The translations under genes and the position numbers were made by a program. A stretch of DNA of 64,000 nucleotides from Clostridia bacterium (GTDB taxonomy: Bacteria; Acidobacteriota; Terriglobia; Terriglobales; Acidobacteriaceae), in the NCBI GenBank assembly GCA_035561135.1, contig DATMYA010000052.1, positions 62,001-126,000 on the forward strand, in the 5' to 3' direction. This document shows positions 17,880-26,402 of this stretch, piece by piece; positions within the stretch are counted from its first letter, which is position 1; each line of letters begins with the position of its first letter. The notes below the pieces were generated by a model. It saw nothing but the letters and a program-made list of their open reading frames with translations. It had not been told where the DNA came from and did no database searches.

Positions 17880-18054
17880 TTTCTTCCTCTTCTTCCACGG
17901 TGTCCGTCTCGTCCTTGACCTTCGTGAGTTCGAGAGGGCCGACACCGACGACTTCGAAATCGCAGCCGCACTCCAGGCACGACACGATTTCCCCCTCGTC
18001 TAGTTCGCTCTCTTCAACATCGAGATCACTTTCACATTCTGGACATAAAACCAT
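17869..18054 (-). CDS. LysW-like zinc-ribbon mini-protein
   Basis: 61 aa from ATG 18054 (SD GGGAGGCAATC). Cys4, Cys7, Cys26 and Cys29 form a zinc ribbon, followed by an acidic body (DLDVEESELDEGEIVSC, then CDFEVVGVGPLELTKVKDE). This matches the amino-group carrier LysW/ArgW, which holds lysine or arginine intermediates on its C-terminal glutamate. Here the diagnostic EDWGE tail is absent and the protein ends in EEEEESDF, so the known carrier chemistry cannot work as described. No lysX, lysZ or argX-type partner is in the window. It overlaps the downstream secreted-protein gene. Confidence 0.78.
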   Translation of the reverse strand: MVLCPECESDLDVEESELDEGEIVSCLECGCDFEVVGVGPLELTKVKDETDTVEEEEESDF

Positions 18055-18241
18055 GATTGCCTCCCAAGATCGACGCACCACCCGGTTCGACCTTATTGCC
18101 GAAGTGAAGCCGCAAAGAACCCGGGCGTCGCCGCACTTTTATATTTAGAATCACTTTCCGGCAGCGTCAAGTGCCGGCTGCAGACAAATGTACAAATTCA
18201 CTTCGCCTTCAAAAGACTTTCTTTGCCAAGGAAGGGGACTC

Positions 18242-19630
18242 ATGAATCACAGATACAGCTTTCTTTGGGTGGCCGTTCTGATGATGTCGACCGGAGTCGC
18301 GGTTGCCCAGCAGAAATCGGATGCTGCTTCCAGCACGAACCGTCCCGATGCCGCCGTTCGGAAGGCGATTACCCAAGTCGAAGCCGCGAACCTCAGGAAC
18401 ACTGTAGATAAGCTGGTCTCGTTCCACACACGCCACACTCTCTCCGTCGATATGCCGCCCGCTTCGGGCAAAGGCATCGCTGCCGCGCGCGATTGGATCA
18501 GGTCCGAATTCGAGCGTTACAGCAAGGATTGCGGCGGCTGTCTCGACGTGCGCCTGGACTCGTTCACCGAAGCGCCCACCGAGCGCATCCCGAAGCCGAC
18601 AGAACTTTCCAATGTTTATGCGGTTCTCCGTGGTACTGATGCGGCGAATGCGAAGCGAGTTTACCTCATCACAGGGCATTACGATACTCGCGCGTCCGAG
18701 ACCAACGACTTTGAAAGTGCATCGCCGGGCGCGAATGACGATGGTAGCGGCGTCGCCGTCGTGCTGGAATCGGCGCGCGTGTTGAGCAAGTCGAAGTTCC
18801 CGGCCACCATTGTCTTCATGGCCGTGGCTGGCGAAGAGCAGGGATTGAACGGCGCACGTCACTTCGCGAAGATGGCGAAGGCGGAAGGGTGGAATGTCGA
18901 AGCCGTACTCAACGATGACACGGTTGGCGGCGACAAATCCGATCCCAGGCAGGACCGCACGATCGTTCGCGTCTTCTCCGAGGGGATTCCACTTTCGGCA
19001 AATCCGCAGCAGATTCGGGCGATTCGCGCCACCGGCTCAGAGAGCGACTCCAGCTCGCGGCAACTCGCGCGGTACATCGTCGATGTCGGACGCCAGTATC
19101 TGCCGGCGCGTGGCCTCCAACCGAAGATGATCTTCCGCAGCGACCGCTTCCTGCGCGGTGGCGACCACACGGCATTCAACGAACAGGGTTATGCTGCCGT
19201 CCGGTTCACCGAGTACCGGGAGAACTACAATCATCAACACCAGAACCCTCGGACGGAAAATGGCATCGAATATGGTGACCTGCCTAAGTTTGTCGATTTC
19301 GATTATGCGGCAAACGTGGCGCGCCTGAATGTCGCGACGCTGGCTTCTCTGGCCTCGGCTCCCGCGCCGCCATCACAGGTCCGGCTCCTCACGAAGAACT
19401 TGGAGAACGACAGCACTCTACGCTGGGAAGCGGCGCCAGGTGGCCTCGCGACCGCATACGAAGTGCTCTGGCGCACGACGACCTCGCCCACTTGGGACAA
19501 CGTCGAGAGGGTTGGCAGTGCGACTATGGCCACGATTCCGCGCTCCAAGGACAACGTGATCTTTGCCGTACGCTCAGTCGATTCGAAGGGGCATCGCAGC
19601 CTTCCGGTCATCCCGGTTCCGGAACGCTGA
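18242..19630 (+). CDS. Secreted M28-family zinc aminopeptidase-like protein
   Basis: 462 aa from ATG 18242 (SD AAGGAAGGGG), with a signal peptide ending near VAVAQQ. The M28 di-zinc site is visible: His146 (ITGHYDTRAS), Asp166 (GANDDGSG), the Glu198-Glu199 pair (AGEEQGLNGA), the LNDDTVGG aspartates near 225 and a C-terminal His (ENYNHQHQ). After the catalytic domain (to about residue 365) comes a fibronectin-III-like beta domain (PSQVRLLTKNLENDSTLRWEA...). It probably works in the periplasm or outside the cell on peptides. The rhomboid gene follows 18 bases later. Confidence 0.9.
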   Translation: MNHRYSFLWVAVLMMSTGVAVAQQKSDAASSTNRPDAAVRKAITQVEAANLRNTVDKLVSFHTRHTLSVDMPPASGKGIAAARDWIRSEFERYSKDCGGCLDVRLDSFTEAPTERIPKPTELSNVYAVLRGTDAANAKRVYLITGHYDTRASETNDFESASPGANDDGSGVAVVLESARVLSKSKFPATIVFMAVAGEEQGLNGARHFAKMAKAEGWNVEAVLNDDTVGGDKSDPRQDRTIVRVFSEGIPLSANPQQIRAIRATGSESDSSSRQLARYIVDVGRQYLPARGLQPKMIFRSDRFLRGGDHTAFNEQGYAAVRFTEYRENYNHQHQNPRTENGIEYGDLPKFVDFDYAANVARLNVATLASLASAPAPPSQVRLLTKNLENDSTLRWEAAPGGLATAYEVLWRTTTSPTWDNVERVGSATMATIPRSKDNVIFAVRSVDSKGHRSLPVIPVPER

Positions 19631-19648
19631 TCGGCCAAGAGGTAACGC

Positions 19649-20530
19649 ATGGCACGCATTGGTAGCACGATGTCATTAAGTTTCCCGCGCTTCACAGGCG
19701 CGGTGAAGAAGCTCGTAATTATCAATGCCGCCGTCTTCCTGCTGATGGCTTTGCTGCGGGGACTTGCGCCCGGCATTTACAGGTCAATACTACTTTTCGG
19801 CGCACTCGTTCCCGACAGCGTAGCGCACGGCTGGATTTGGCAGCTCGTCACATATTCATTCATTCACGCGGGCGTGTTGCACCTTCTGTTCAACATGCTC
19901 GCGTTGTGGATGTTCGGCTCGCAGTTCGAATCCGACTGGGGACGCAGACAGTTCCTTGAGTTCTACTTCTTTTGCGTCATCGGCGCAGCGCTCACGACCA
20001 TCACCATAGGCTATCTCGGAGTCGCACTCTTCAACGCTTCGCCTGCGACGCCATTCTTCGGGACGCTTGCCAGGATTGTAGGCACGGCGACCGTCGGCGC
20101 TTCAGGAGGTATTTACGGCCTGCTGATCGCTTTTGGCATGTTGCACGGCGACCGCGAGATATTCATGTTCCCGCTGCCTTTCACCATCAAGGCGCGGTAC
20201 ATGGTGATGATCTGGATTTTTCTAGCCGCTGCGGGAGCGTTGCAGGAGGCGGGGGGAGTGGCGAGTTTCGCCCACCTTGGCGGCGCGCTGTTCGGCTGGT
20301 TCTACCTGCGATTCCTGCCCAGGCGAGGACTGCAATTCGCAACCTCGGAAAGCTACTACGGAATCCGGAATCGCTATTACAAATGGAAGCGTCGGCGCGC
20401 TGGCCGCAAGTTCGAGGTGTATATGAATAAGCATAAGCGCGAGGACTACTTCGATGAGTATGGGAATTTCAAAGACCCTGGCGGCAAGAATCGCGGAGAT
20501 GACAAACCGCGTCCGCCCTGGGTCAATTGA
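19649..20530 (+). CDS. Rhomboid-family intramembrane serine protease
   Basis: 293 aa with about six transmembrane helices. The catalytic dyad is Ser152 in GASGGIYG and His209 in FAHLGGALFGW. The amphipathic SFIHAGVLHLLFNMLALW segment provides the conserved His and Asn residues of the L1/TM2 region. A basic, Tyr-rich cytoplasmic tail (residues 225-293, RYYKWKRRRAGRKFEVYMNKHKRED) follows; it resembles tails of acidobacterial and planctomycete rhomboids. It lies 18 bases after the M28 peptidase, so the two proteases are probably co-transcribed. Confidence 0.9.
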   Translation: MARIGSTMSLSFPRFTGAVKKLVIINAAVFLLMALLRGLAPGIYRSILLFGALVPDSVAHGWIWQLVTYSFIHAGVLHLLFNMLALWMFGSQFESDWGRRQFLEFYFFCVIGAALTTITIGYLGVALFNASPATPFFGTLARIVGTATVGASGGIYGLLIAFGMLHGDREIFMFPLPFTIKARYMVMIWIFLAAAGALQEAGGVASFAHLGGALFGWFYLRFLPRRGLQFATSESYYGIRNRYYKWKRRRAGRKFEVYMNKHKREDYFDEYGNFKDPGGKNRGDDKPRPPWVN

Positions 20531-20694
20531 CCTTAGTTGAGCTGTTTGGCGGGGGAGTGTACTCGAGAGCTGCGCGCAAGTGGCGCACACGATGATCTCG
20601 GGTACAGGTCCCCCATTTCGGAGCGCATCACAGTTTCACTAAGATGGCACGCGAGTTAGGAATGTTGACAGTTCGCCGGAAGGAAAATGACAAA

Positions 20695-20725
20695 AGGGCT
20701 GCCGAATCGGTAGCCCTCTTGTTTT
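20695..20725 (+). terminator. Rho-independent terminator downstream of the rhomboid gene
   Basis: AGGGCTGCCG (20695-20704) pairs with CGGTAGCCCT (20708-20717, one G-U) around a 3-base loop and is followed by CTTGTTTT. A-rich sequence on the other side means it could also work on the minus strand. Confidence 0.65.
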
Positions 20726-20766
20726 GCTGACAAATTGGATTTGCGGCTGCAAGACAAAAGATTTCT

Positions 20767-20872
20767 GTCCTCCTGAGCGAGGGCGTAAGCCTGAGTCGAA
20801 GGATCATCCCTTTTGCCAGCTCAGTGCTGATCAAGGGAGTCCTTCGACTTCGGCGGCTTTGTCAGGGAGACA
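20767..20872. repeat. Dispersed palindromic repeat (TCCTGAGCG family), second copy
   Basis: GTCCTCCTGAGCGAGGGC...GAGTCGAAGGATC at the left is answered by GAGTCCTTCGACTTCGG...GTCAGGGAGAC at the right. It is the same family as 686-804. Confidence 0.55.
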
Positions 20873-20917
20873 ACGAAACCCGACAGCTCAGGAACCACTT
20901 TGTGTATCAGCTTGAAG

Positions 20918-20937
20918 GGCACGCCTTCAGGCGTGCC
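20918..20937. repeat. GGCACGCC-TTCA-GGCGTGCC palindrome
   Basis: 8-bp perfect stem with TTCA loop. Together with flanking CTTGAAG it is the inverse of the element at 39075-39104. Confidence 0.7.
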
Positions 20938-21009
20938 TTGAGTCGCATTGCACGTAAGTTGCTGAAGAACATGGCTTGCTCCGTCAACTCCGGGCGGGCG
21001 AGGTGCATC

Positions 21010-21015
21010 TATAAT
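21010..21015 (+). promoter_or_regulatory. -10 element (TATAAT) of the SMR exporter unit
   Basis: Consensus TATAAT 19 bases before a short coding sequence with its own SD. No good -35 at 17 bp. Transcription would start near 21022, leaving almost no 5' leader before the SD at 21025-21030. Confidence 0.5.
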
Positions 21016-21033
21016 GGTTTGCGCGAGGAGATT

Positions 21034-21108
21034 ATGAAAACCCAAAGCAAACTCGCAATTCTCGCCCCGACCCCACGTCCCTGTGTGTTCTCCCTGCCTG
21101 ACTATTAG
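21034..21108 (+). CDS. Putative 24-residue leader peptide upstream of the SMR exporter
   Basis: ATG 21034 has a strong SD (GAGGAG, 21025-21030) and lies just behind a consensus -10. The encoded peptide is MKTQSKLAILAPTPRP followed by CVFSLPDY, then a stop. The centre is rich in Pro and Arg, as in ribosome-stalling regulatory peptides, but no known arrest motif is recognised. About 220 bases of foldable leader separate it from the exporter gene. It could equally be an unrelated small protein or a chance ORF; the evidence is the SD, the promoter and the position. Confidence 0.35.
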   Translation: MKTQSKLAILAPTPRPCVFSLPDY

Positions 21109-21122
21109 GGTCGCCACACGTT

Positions 21123-21331
21123 GTCTGCAATTCCTCTAAGACTTGGAATCCGTTGAGTACGGCAGACGCGTGCTACAGGTACGACTCCGTCTGAGGCCCC
21201 GGCGCCGAAAAGCGCACCGGCAACCTTCGAGCGATGCCTCCCGGTGGGGTTTCAAAGGCAGGCGCTCCGGCTGGGTACTGGGCGAAAGCCATCGGTTCAA
21301 TCATTTTGTTCGTACCGGAAAGAAGTTTTGT
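21123..21331 (+). promoter_or_regulatory. Structured leader of the SMR exporter gene with alternative stems
   Basis: GTCTGC (21123-21128) can pair with GCAGAC (21162-21167), enclosing ATTCC/GGAAT. Alternatively CAGACG (21163-21168) pairs with CGTCTG (21188-21193); the two are mutually exclusive. Next, GAGGCCCC (21193-21200) can close on GGGGTTTC (21246-21253) around a hairpin (CGC-CGAAAA-GCG) and the word CCGGCAACC (21217-21225). The last, with the following GGTGGGGT, recalls the core of SAM-I/SAM-IV riboswitches. The match to any known class is partial and unproven; guanidine-I and -II consensus features were not found. Confidence 0.35.
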
Positions 21332-21799
21332 ATGTGCTGGGTGTGGTTGGTTCTGGCAATTCTGCTGGAAGTGGCCGCAACAGTTTTCATGAAATTGAGT
21401 GATGGATTCACGAAGATGGCTCCAACACTCTTGATGACCCTGTTGTATGGCTTGAGCTTTATTCCGCTGGCGCTGGCGTTGAAGCGCATGGAAATCGGAA
21501 CGGCCTACGCGGTGTGGTCGGCGCTGGGGACAGTGCTCGTAACCGCCGCCGGCGTCGTGCTCTTCAAAGAGAGCATAAGTCCACAGAAGGTTGCGTCGAT
21601 CGGAGTGATCATCATCGGAGTTGTGTTCCTGAGTCTGACAACGAACACAGAAAAGCGGCAGCCCCGCGAAGCTGAGAACCGTGTCTCCGGCCCGGAGCCA
21701 GGCGGCAGCGCCGCTGCAAACAGATCAGCATGGAACGCTGGCGTGACAGAGGCTGCGGCAGCGAAGCAACCTACTACGGATGCGACATCACACCCGTGA
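21332..21799 (+). CDS. Small multidrug resistance (SMR) family exporter
   Basis: Proton-coupled inner-membrane transporter acting as an antiparallel dimer. It has 155 aa from ATG 21332 (SD GGAAAG). Four helices fill residues 2-105. The essential Glu of EmrE/Gdx is Glu13 (LAILLEVAATVFMKLS), and the motif GTAYAVWSALGTVLV is at 56-70. The core could belong to the EmrE-like polyspecific exporters or the guanidinium exporters; TAYAVWSALG does not decide between them. A hydrophilic tail of about 45 residues (106-155), absent from typical SMR proteins of about 105-110 aa, follows. A structured leader and possible leader peptide lie upstream. Confidence 0.88.
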   Translation: MCWVWLVLAILLEVAATVFMKLSDGFTKMAPTLLMTLLYGLSFIPLALALKRMEIGTAYAVWSALGTVLVTAAGVVLFKESISPQKVASIGVIIIGVVFLSLTTNTEKRQPREAENRVSGPEPGGSAAANRSAWNAGVTEAAAAKQPTTDATSHP

Positions 21800-21856
21800 T
21801 CTGGATTCGGGAGACTGGTGATTCCAGCCCTGCGTCACGCGATTACTCGCGACGAC

Positions 21857-23227
21857 TTACTCGCCCGCTACGGTCATTCCATCGATACGCAGCGTGGGAC
21901 ACGCCAAGGCGCCGCGGAATTCCAGATCGTTTCCGATTTCGGAGACGTTGTTCAGCATTTCCTTGAGATTCCCGGCGACAGTGATTTCTTCGACAGGGAA
22001 AGTCAGCTCACCGTTTTCGATCCAGAGGCCGCTCGCGCCGCGCGAGAAGTCGCCGGTTACGAGATTCACGCCAAAGCCGAGGAACTCAGTTACGTACAGG
22101 CCGTCCTTAACATCAGCGATGATGTCCTTCGGAGACTTGGAGCCGGGCTCGAGAAAGAAGTTACCAGCGCCGATTCCGGGCGTGCCGGCCAGTCCTCGCG
22201 ACGCGTTCCCCGTAGTTTGCAGTCCGAGCTTCTTCGCCGTGTAGGTGTTCAAGAGGTAAGACTTGAGCACGCCGTTCTCAACAACCGTGGTGCGTCGGGT
22301 AGGGACACCCTCGCCGTCAAAGGGCGAACTGCCGAAGCCTCCGCGGATGGTGCCGTCGTCCACGACCGTGATGTTTGACCCGGCAATTTGCTCACCGAGT
22401 TTGTCGGCCAGGAACGAGGCATGGCGATAGATGCTGTCGCCGGTCACGGCTTCGAAGATGTGTTCGAGCAGTGCGCGAGAGACCTGCGGATCAAAGATGA
22501 TTGGCACGCGCGCGGTCTTTACTTTCCGTGCGCCGATGCGGCGCAACGTTCGCATCGCCGCCGCCTTTCCGACCGACTCTGGCGACTCGAGTTTCTGCAG
22601 CGTTCGCGCCACCGAGAACCAGTAATCGCGCTGCATGTTGCCGTTTTCGTCCTGCGCAATCGGGACGGCCGAAACAGAGCAGTACGAACGGTTGTATTCG
22701 CCGACAAAGCCATGCGAATTCGCCAGAACCTTCGACCCGACGGCGGCGTCGAAGGTGCCACCTTCGGAGTTCGAGATGCGCGGGTCTGCCTCCATCGCTG
22801 CTTTCTCAGCCCGCCGCGCGTAGTCTATGCGGTCTTCGGTGGAGAGCGAGTAAACGTCGTCGTAATAGAGATCGAGGTCGGCGTCGATGGAACCAAGCTG
22901 CGACGGCTCAGGTATTCCGGCGAACGGATCTTCCGAAGTGACCTTAGCGAGCGCAATCGCGGAGCTAACCATCTGCGCGACGCCTTCCGCGGAGAGATCG
23001 CTGGTCCAGGTGCTTGCCGCGCGCTGGCCGGCGAAGACGCGAATGCCTAGCGCGCGACTGCCGGATTCTTTCAAGGTCTCGACATTGCCGAGGCGAACGA
23101 CCGTAGAGAATTCGCTACCTTCGGTTACGACGGCTTCAGCGGCGGTAGCGCCGGATTCCATTGCGCGGTGGACAACGTCTGAAGCGAGTTGCTTGAGATT
23201 GAGTGCTGGTGCGGTTTCTGTGGTCAT
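21857..23227 (-). CDS. pmbA: TldE/PmbA-family metalloprotease subunit
   Basis: 456 aa. The family is recognised from SGATAAEAVVTEGSEFSTVVRLGNVETLKESGSRALGIRVF at the N-terminus, TGDSIYRHASFLADKLGEQIAGSNITVVDDGTI, PFDGEGVPTRRTTVVENGVLKSYLLNTYTAKKLG and the final ACPTLRIDGMTVAG. PmbA/TldE lacks a metal site of its own and works as a heterodimer with TldD on unfolded peptides such as microcin precursors and CcdA. tldD is immediately upstream, so the complete TldD/TldE protease is encoded. Confidence 0.93.
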   Translation of the reverse strand: MTTETAPALNLKQLASDVVHRAMESGATAAEAVVTEGSEFSTVVRLGNVETLKESGSRALGIRVFAGQRAASTWTSDLSAEGVAQMVSSAIALAKVTSEDPFAGIPEPSQLGSIDADLDLYYDDVYSLSTEDRIDYARRAEKAAMEADPRISNSEGGTFDAAVGSKVLANSHGFVGEYNRSYCSVSAVPIAQDENGNMQRDYWFSVARTLQKLESPESVGKAAAMRTLRRIGARKVKTARVPIIFDPQVSRALLEHIFEAVTGDSIYRHASFLADKLGEQIAGSNITVVDDGTIRGGFGSSPFDGEGVPTRRTTVVENGVLKSYLLNTYTAKKLGLQTTGNASRGLAGTPGIGAGNFFLEPGSKSPKDIIADVKDGLYVTEFLGFGVNLVTGDFSRGASGLWIENGELTFPVEEITVAGNLKEMLNNVSEIGNDLEFRGALACPTLRIDGMTVAGE

Positions 23228-23331
23228 CGAACCTCAGCGGATGAGCCGCTACTTTGTTGTGCTGGCTGAGCGCTCGGCACCAGCCGTACCCTCCAGCAGA
23301 TTACGATTTTTACGAATTCAACTCTCGCAAG

Positions 23332-24777
23332 CTATTCGGCGCTTCCGGTCCCGCCGACGGTGAGGCGGTCAATCTTCAGCGTCGGAATGCCCACGCCGAC
23401 AGGAACCGACTGGCCATCTTTGCCGCAGGTGCCAACGCCTTCATCCAGTTGCAGGTCGCTGCCAACCATGCTGACACGCGTGAGAACGTCAGGGCCGTTG
23501 CCAATCAGAGTCACGTTTTTCAGTGGCGCGGTGATCTTTCCGTCTTCGATCAGATACGCCTCGGAGGCGGAGAAAACGAACTTGCCATTCGTGATGTCTA
23601 CCTGCCCGCCGCCGAAGTTGGCAGCATAGACGCCCTTTTTAACCGAACGGATGATGTCTTCTGGCGCGTCCTCACCGGCGAGCATGTAGGTGTTCGTCAT
23701 GCGCGGCATGGGAATGTGCTCGTAGCTTTCGCGACGTCCGTTGCCGGTATTCGGCATATCCATGAGCTTGGAAGACAGCTTGTCGCTCAGGTAGCCCTTG
23801 AGAATCCCGTTCTCGATGAGCACCGTGTTCGACGTGGGATTGCCTTCATCATCCACATTGAGCGAGCCCCGGCGATTTGGAACCGTGCCGTTATCGACGA
23901 CGGTGCACTTGTCGCTGGCGACGCGGCGTCCGAGCAAGCCGGCGAAGGCTGACGTCTTCTTGCGGTTGAAGTCTGCTTCGAGCCCGTGGCCGATGGCTTC
24001 ATGGAGAAGGATGCCGGGCCAGCCGGGGCCAAGCACAACTTCCATTTCGCCGGCGGGAGCTTCGCGAGCGTCTAGCTGGATTATGGCCTGACGCGCGGCT
24101 TCGGTGGCGAAGTGCTCGGGCGTCTTGTCGGTTTGGAAAATGTCTAGGCCGACGCGCCCGCCGCCGCCGGCGCTTCCGCGCGAGGACTGCGAATCATCCC
24201 GGGCAATGACGCCTATGCTCATGCGCGCCAGTGGCTGCACGTCCTCCGCAAATGTTCCGTCAGAACCGACGACGAGGATGCGGCGCAGCTCGTCTGCGTA
24301 GCTGGCGCGGACTTCCTTAATGCGCGGATCGTAGCCGCGAGCGGCTTTATCGGCGCGGAAAACAAGCTCCAGCTTTTCAGAAATCTCGGCATTCACGGAA
24401 GGCAGCGGGACCGGGTAGAGGTTATGCCGCTGATTCTCTTTCAAGTTGACGACCGGGTTCTGTGCCGGCCCCGTCGCGATCAGAGCCGCAGTGCGGGCAG
24501 CATGCAGAATCTTTGCGGGCGCAAGGTCGTCCGTGTAGGCGTAGCCGGTACGCTCGCCGGTTATGACGCGCACACCGCATCCGGCGGAAATGCCCTGCGA
24601 GGCAGACTTGACCATTGACTCGTCAAGGCCGAGCGCTGTGGAAGTCATGTATTCGAAATAGAGGTCGGCGTACTCGCCGCCGGCCGAAAGGGCGGCGGCA
24701 AGATAGCTCTCGACGTCCTTTTCGTTCAGGCCATATTTCGAGAAGAAGAAATGCTTTTCTGGATTCACGATACTCAC
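23332..24777 (-). CDS. tldD: Metalloprotease TldD
   Basis: 481 aa from a GTG preceded by AATAAGGC. The catalytic zinc-binding motif is LLHEAIGHGLEADF (HExxxH), followed by the conserved Cys in VGTCGKDGQSVPVGVG near the C-terminus. TldD is the catalytic half of the TldD/TldE cytoplasmic protease. It lies 104 bases upstream of pmbA on the same strand. A GATAAT -10-like sequence about 55 bases upstream of the start (minus strand, around 24836-24841) may be its promoter. Confidence 0.95.
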   Translation of the reverse strand: MSIVNPEKHFFFSKYGLNEKDVESYLAAALSAGGEYADLYFEYMTSTALGLDESMVKSASQGISAGCGVRVITGERTGYAYTDDLAPAKILHAARTAALIATGPAQNPVVNLKENQRHNLYPVPLPSVNAEISEKLELVFRADKAARGYDPRIKEVRASYADELRRILVVGSDGTFAEDVQPLARMSIGVIARDDSQSSRGSAGGGGRVGLDIFQTDKTPEHFATEAARQAIIQLDAREAPAGEMEVVLGPGWPGILLHEAIGHGLEADFNRKKTSAFAGLLGRRVASDKCTVVDNGTVPNRRGSLNVDDEGNPTSNTVLIENGILKGYLSDKLSSKLMDMPNTGNGRRESYEHIPMPRMTNTYMLAGEDAPEDIIRSVKKGVYAANFGGGQVDITNGKFVFSASEAYLIEDGKITAPLKNVTLIGNGPDVLTRVSMVGSDLQLDEGVGTCGKDGQSVPVGVGIPTLKIDRLTVGGTGSAE

Positions 24778-24924
24778 GCCTTATTGGATGCTCGTGGTGG
24801 TCTGAATGGAGCAGAACAGAGGACTTAGCCCTTTATTATCCCACCTGCATGGGCAAGGCGTCTGCACACGAGACGCGTTGGTTCGTCGAGCATCCGAGGC
24901 GATCCGTCGCCTTATAGATAAAGC

Positions 24925-24943
24925 AGAGCCGTCCGTCGGCTTT
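24925..24943 (-). terminator. Possible terminator of aceA
   Basis: AGCCG/CGGCT stem with a 5-base loop, extended by weak pairs, 10 bases beyond the aceA stop. The minus-strand tail is CTGCTTTAT, so it is a weak candidate. Confidence 0.4.
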
Positions 24944-24953
24944 GAGCAGCCTG

Positions 24954-26378
24954 TTAAGCTGCGCGGGGATCTGTATCGGCAGGACCGATCTGCGAAGCAT
25001 CAATCACGGTGTCGATAACCGGGCAATCGCCTAGAACCGGAGCGCAGCCGGGGTCGGTCATCGCATTCTTTTCACGCTCATCGAAGCCATCCTGCGTGAA
25101 CTGCTCCTCCTCCGTGGACCCACGCAGCGCAGTCACAGACGACGTGCTGCCCGCGATCGTCCGCGTGACTTCGTCGAAGTAGCCAGTGCCGACAAATTGC
25201 TGATGCTTCACAGCCTTGTAGTCGAAGTGGTGCTCGCGGCTGAATTCTTTTTCCTGCAAACGCGCATAGGCCGTCATGCCCGACTGAGCGTAACCGCGCG
25301 CGAGTTCGAACATGCTCAGGTTCAGGGCGTGGAAGCCTGCCAGGGTGATGAACTGGAACTTGTAGCCCATTGCGCCCAGTTCGCGCTGAAATCTCGCGAT
25401 GGTTGCGTCGTCCAGCTTCCTCTTCCAGTTGAACGACGGGGAGCAGTTGTACGCCAGCATCTTTCCTGGGAACTTGTCGTGAACAGCATCGGCAAAGCGC
25501 CGAGCTTCTTCAAGGCTGGGCTCGGACGTTTCGCACCACAGCAGATCGGAATACGGAGCGTATGCAAGGCCGCGAGCGATTGCGGATTCAAGCCCGCCCT
25601 TGATGCGATAAAAGCCTTCAACGGTGCGAGCTTCACCTGTGAGGAATGGGTGGTCGTAAGGGTCGGCGTCCGTCGTGAGCAGATGCGCGCTGTTCGCATC
25701 GGTACGCGCAATTACCAGGGCGGGAACGCCCATAACATCCGCCGCAAGCCGCGCCGCCACCAATTTCTGCACAGCTTCAGCAGTGGAAACCAACACCTTG
25801 CCGCCCATGTGCCCACACTTTTTCGCCGATGAAAGCTGATCCTCGAAGTGGACTCCCGCGGCACCCGCCTCGATCATGGCCTTCATCAACTCGAATGCGT
25901 TCAGCGTTCCGCCGAAGCCGGCCTCGGCGTCGGCGACCAGCGGCACAAACCAGTTCACGCCGTTGCTGCCCTGCGCATGATGTATCTGGTCCGCACGCAT
26001 CAGTGCGTTGTTGATGCGACGCACCATCGCCGGAACGCTGTCGGCCGGATAAAGGCTCTGATCGGGATACATCTGTCCGGCGGTGTTCGCGTCGCCCGCA
26101 ACCTGCCATCCGCTGACGTAGATCGCCTCTAGCCCGGCCTGCACCATCTGCACAGCCTGGTTGCCGCTCATCGCGCCGAGGGCAGCCACGTAGCCGTCGG
26201 ACGACATCATTTCCCAGAGGCGTTCAGCGCCCATGCGGGCCAGCGTGTGTTCAATGTGTACAGATCCGCGCAGGCGCTCGACGTCTTCCTTTCCATATGG
26301 CCGCTCGATGCCGCTCCAGCGGGAGTCGGTCGCCCAAATCTCCGTGATATCGAAGTCTCTTCTGCCATTGACTGTCAC
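24954..26378 (-). CDS. aceA: Isocitrate lyase
   Basis: First enzyme of the glyoxylate shunt, cleaving isocitrate to glyoxylate and succinate. It has 474 aa from GTG 26378, which has the SD GAAAGGGGAAC; an in-frame TTG seven codons earlier lacks one. The catalytic loop KKCGHMGGK is at residues 186-194 (Cys188). Other motifs are [21 protein letters not shown], the Mg-binding [33 protein letters not shown] and [12 protein letters not shown]. The gene follows aceB by 24 bases, so both shunt enzymes are co-expressed and the organism can grow on acetate or fatty acids. Confidence 0.97.
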   Translation of the reverse strand: MTVNGRRDFDITEIWATDSRWSGIERPYGKEDVERLRGSVHIEHTLARMGAERLWEMMSSDGYVAALGAMSGNQAVQMVQAGLEAIYVSGWQVAGDANTAGQMYPDQSLYPADSVPAMVRRINNALMRADQIHHAQGSNGVNWFVPLVADAEAGFGGTLNAFELMKAMIEAGAAGVHFEDQLSSAKKCGHMGGKVLVSTAEAVQKLVAARLAADVMGVPALVIARTDANSAHLLTTDADPYDHPFLTGEARTVEGFYRIKGGLESAIARGLAYAPYSDLLWCETSEPSLEEARRFADAVHDKFPGKMLAYNCSPSFNWKRKLDDATIARFQRELGAMGYKFQFITLAGFHALNLSMFELARGYAQSGMTAYARLQEKEFSREHHFDYKAVKHQQFVGTGYFDEVTRTIAGSTSSVTALRGSTEEEQFTQDGFDEREKNAMTDPGCAPVLGDCPVIDTVIDASQIGPADTDPRAA

Positions 26379-26402
26379 GTTAGTTCCCCTTTCGAGCAAA
26401 CT

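Noticed and set aside
20824..21033. Upstream part of the plus-strand frame that contains the 24-codon ORF
   Set aside because: Its first 70 codons run through the two repeat elements; only the segment from ATG 21034 has an SD.
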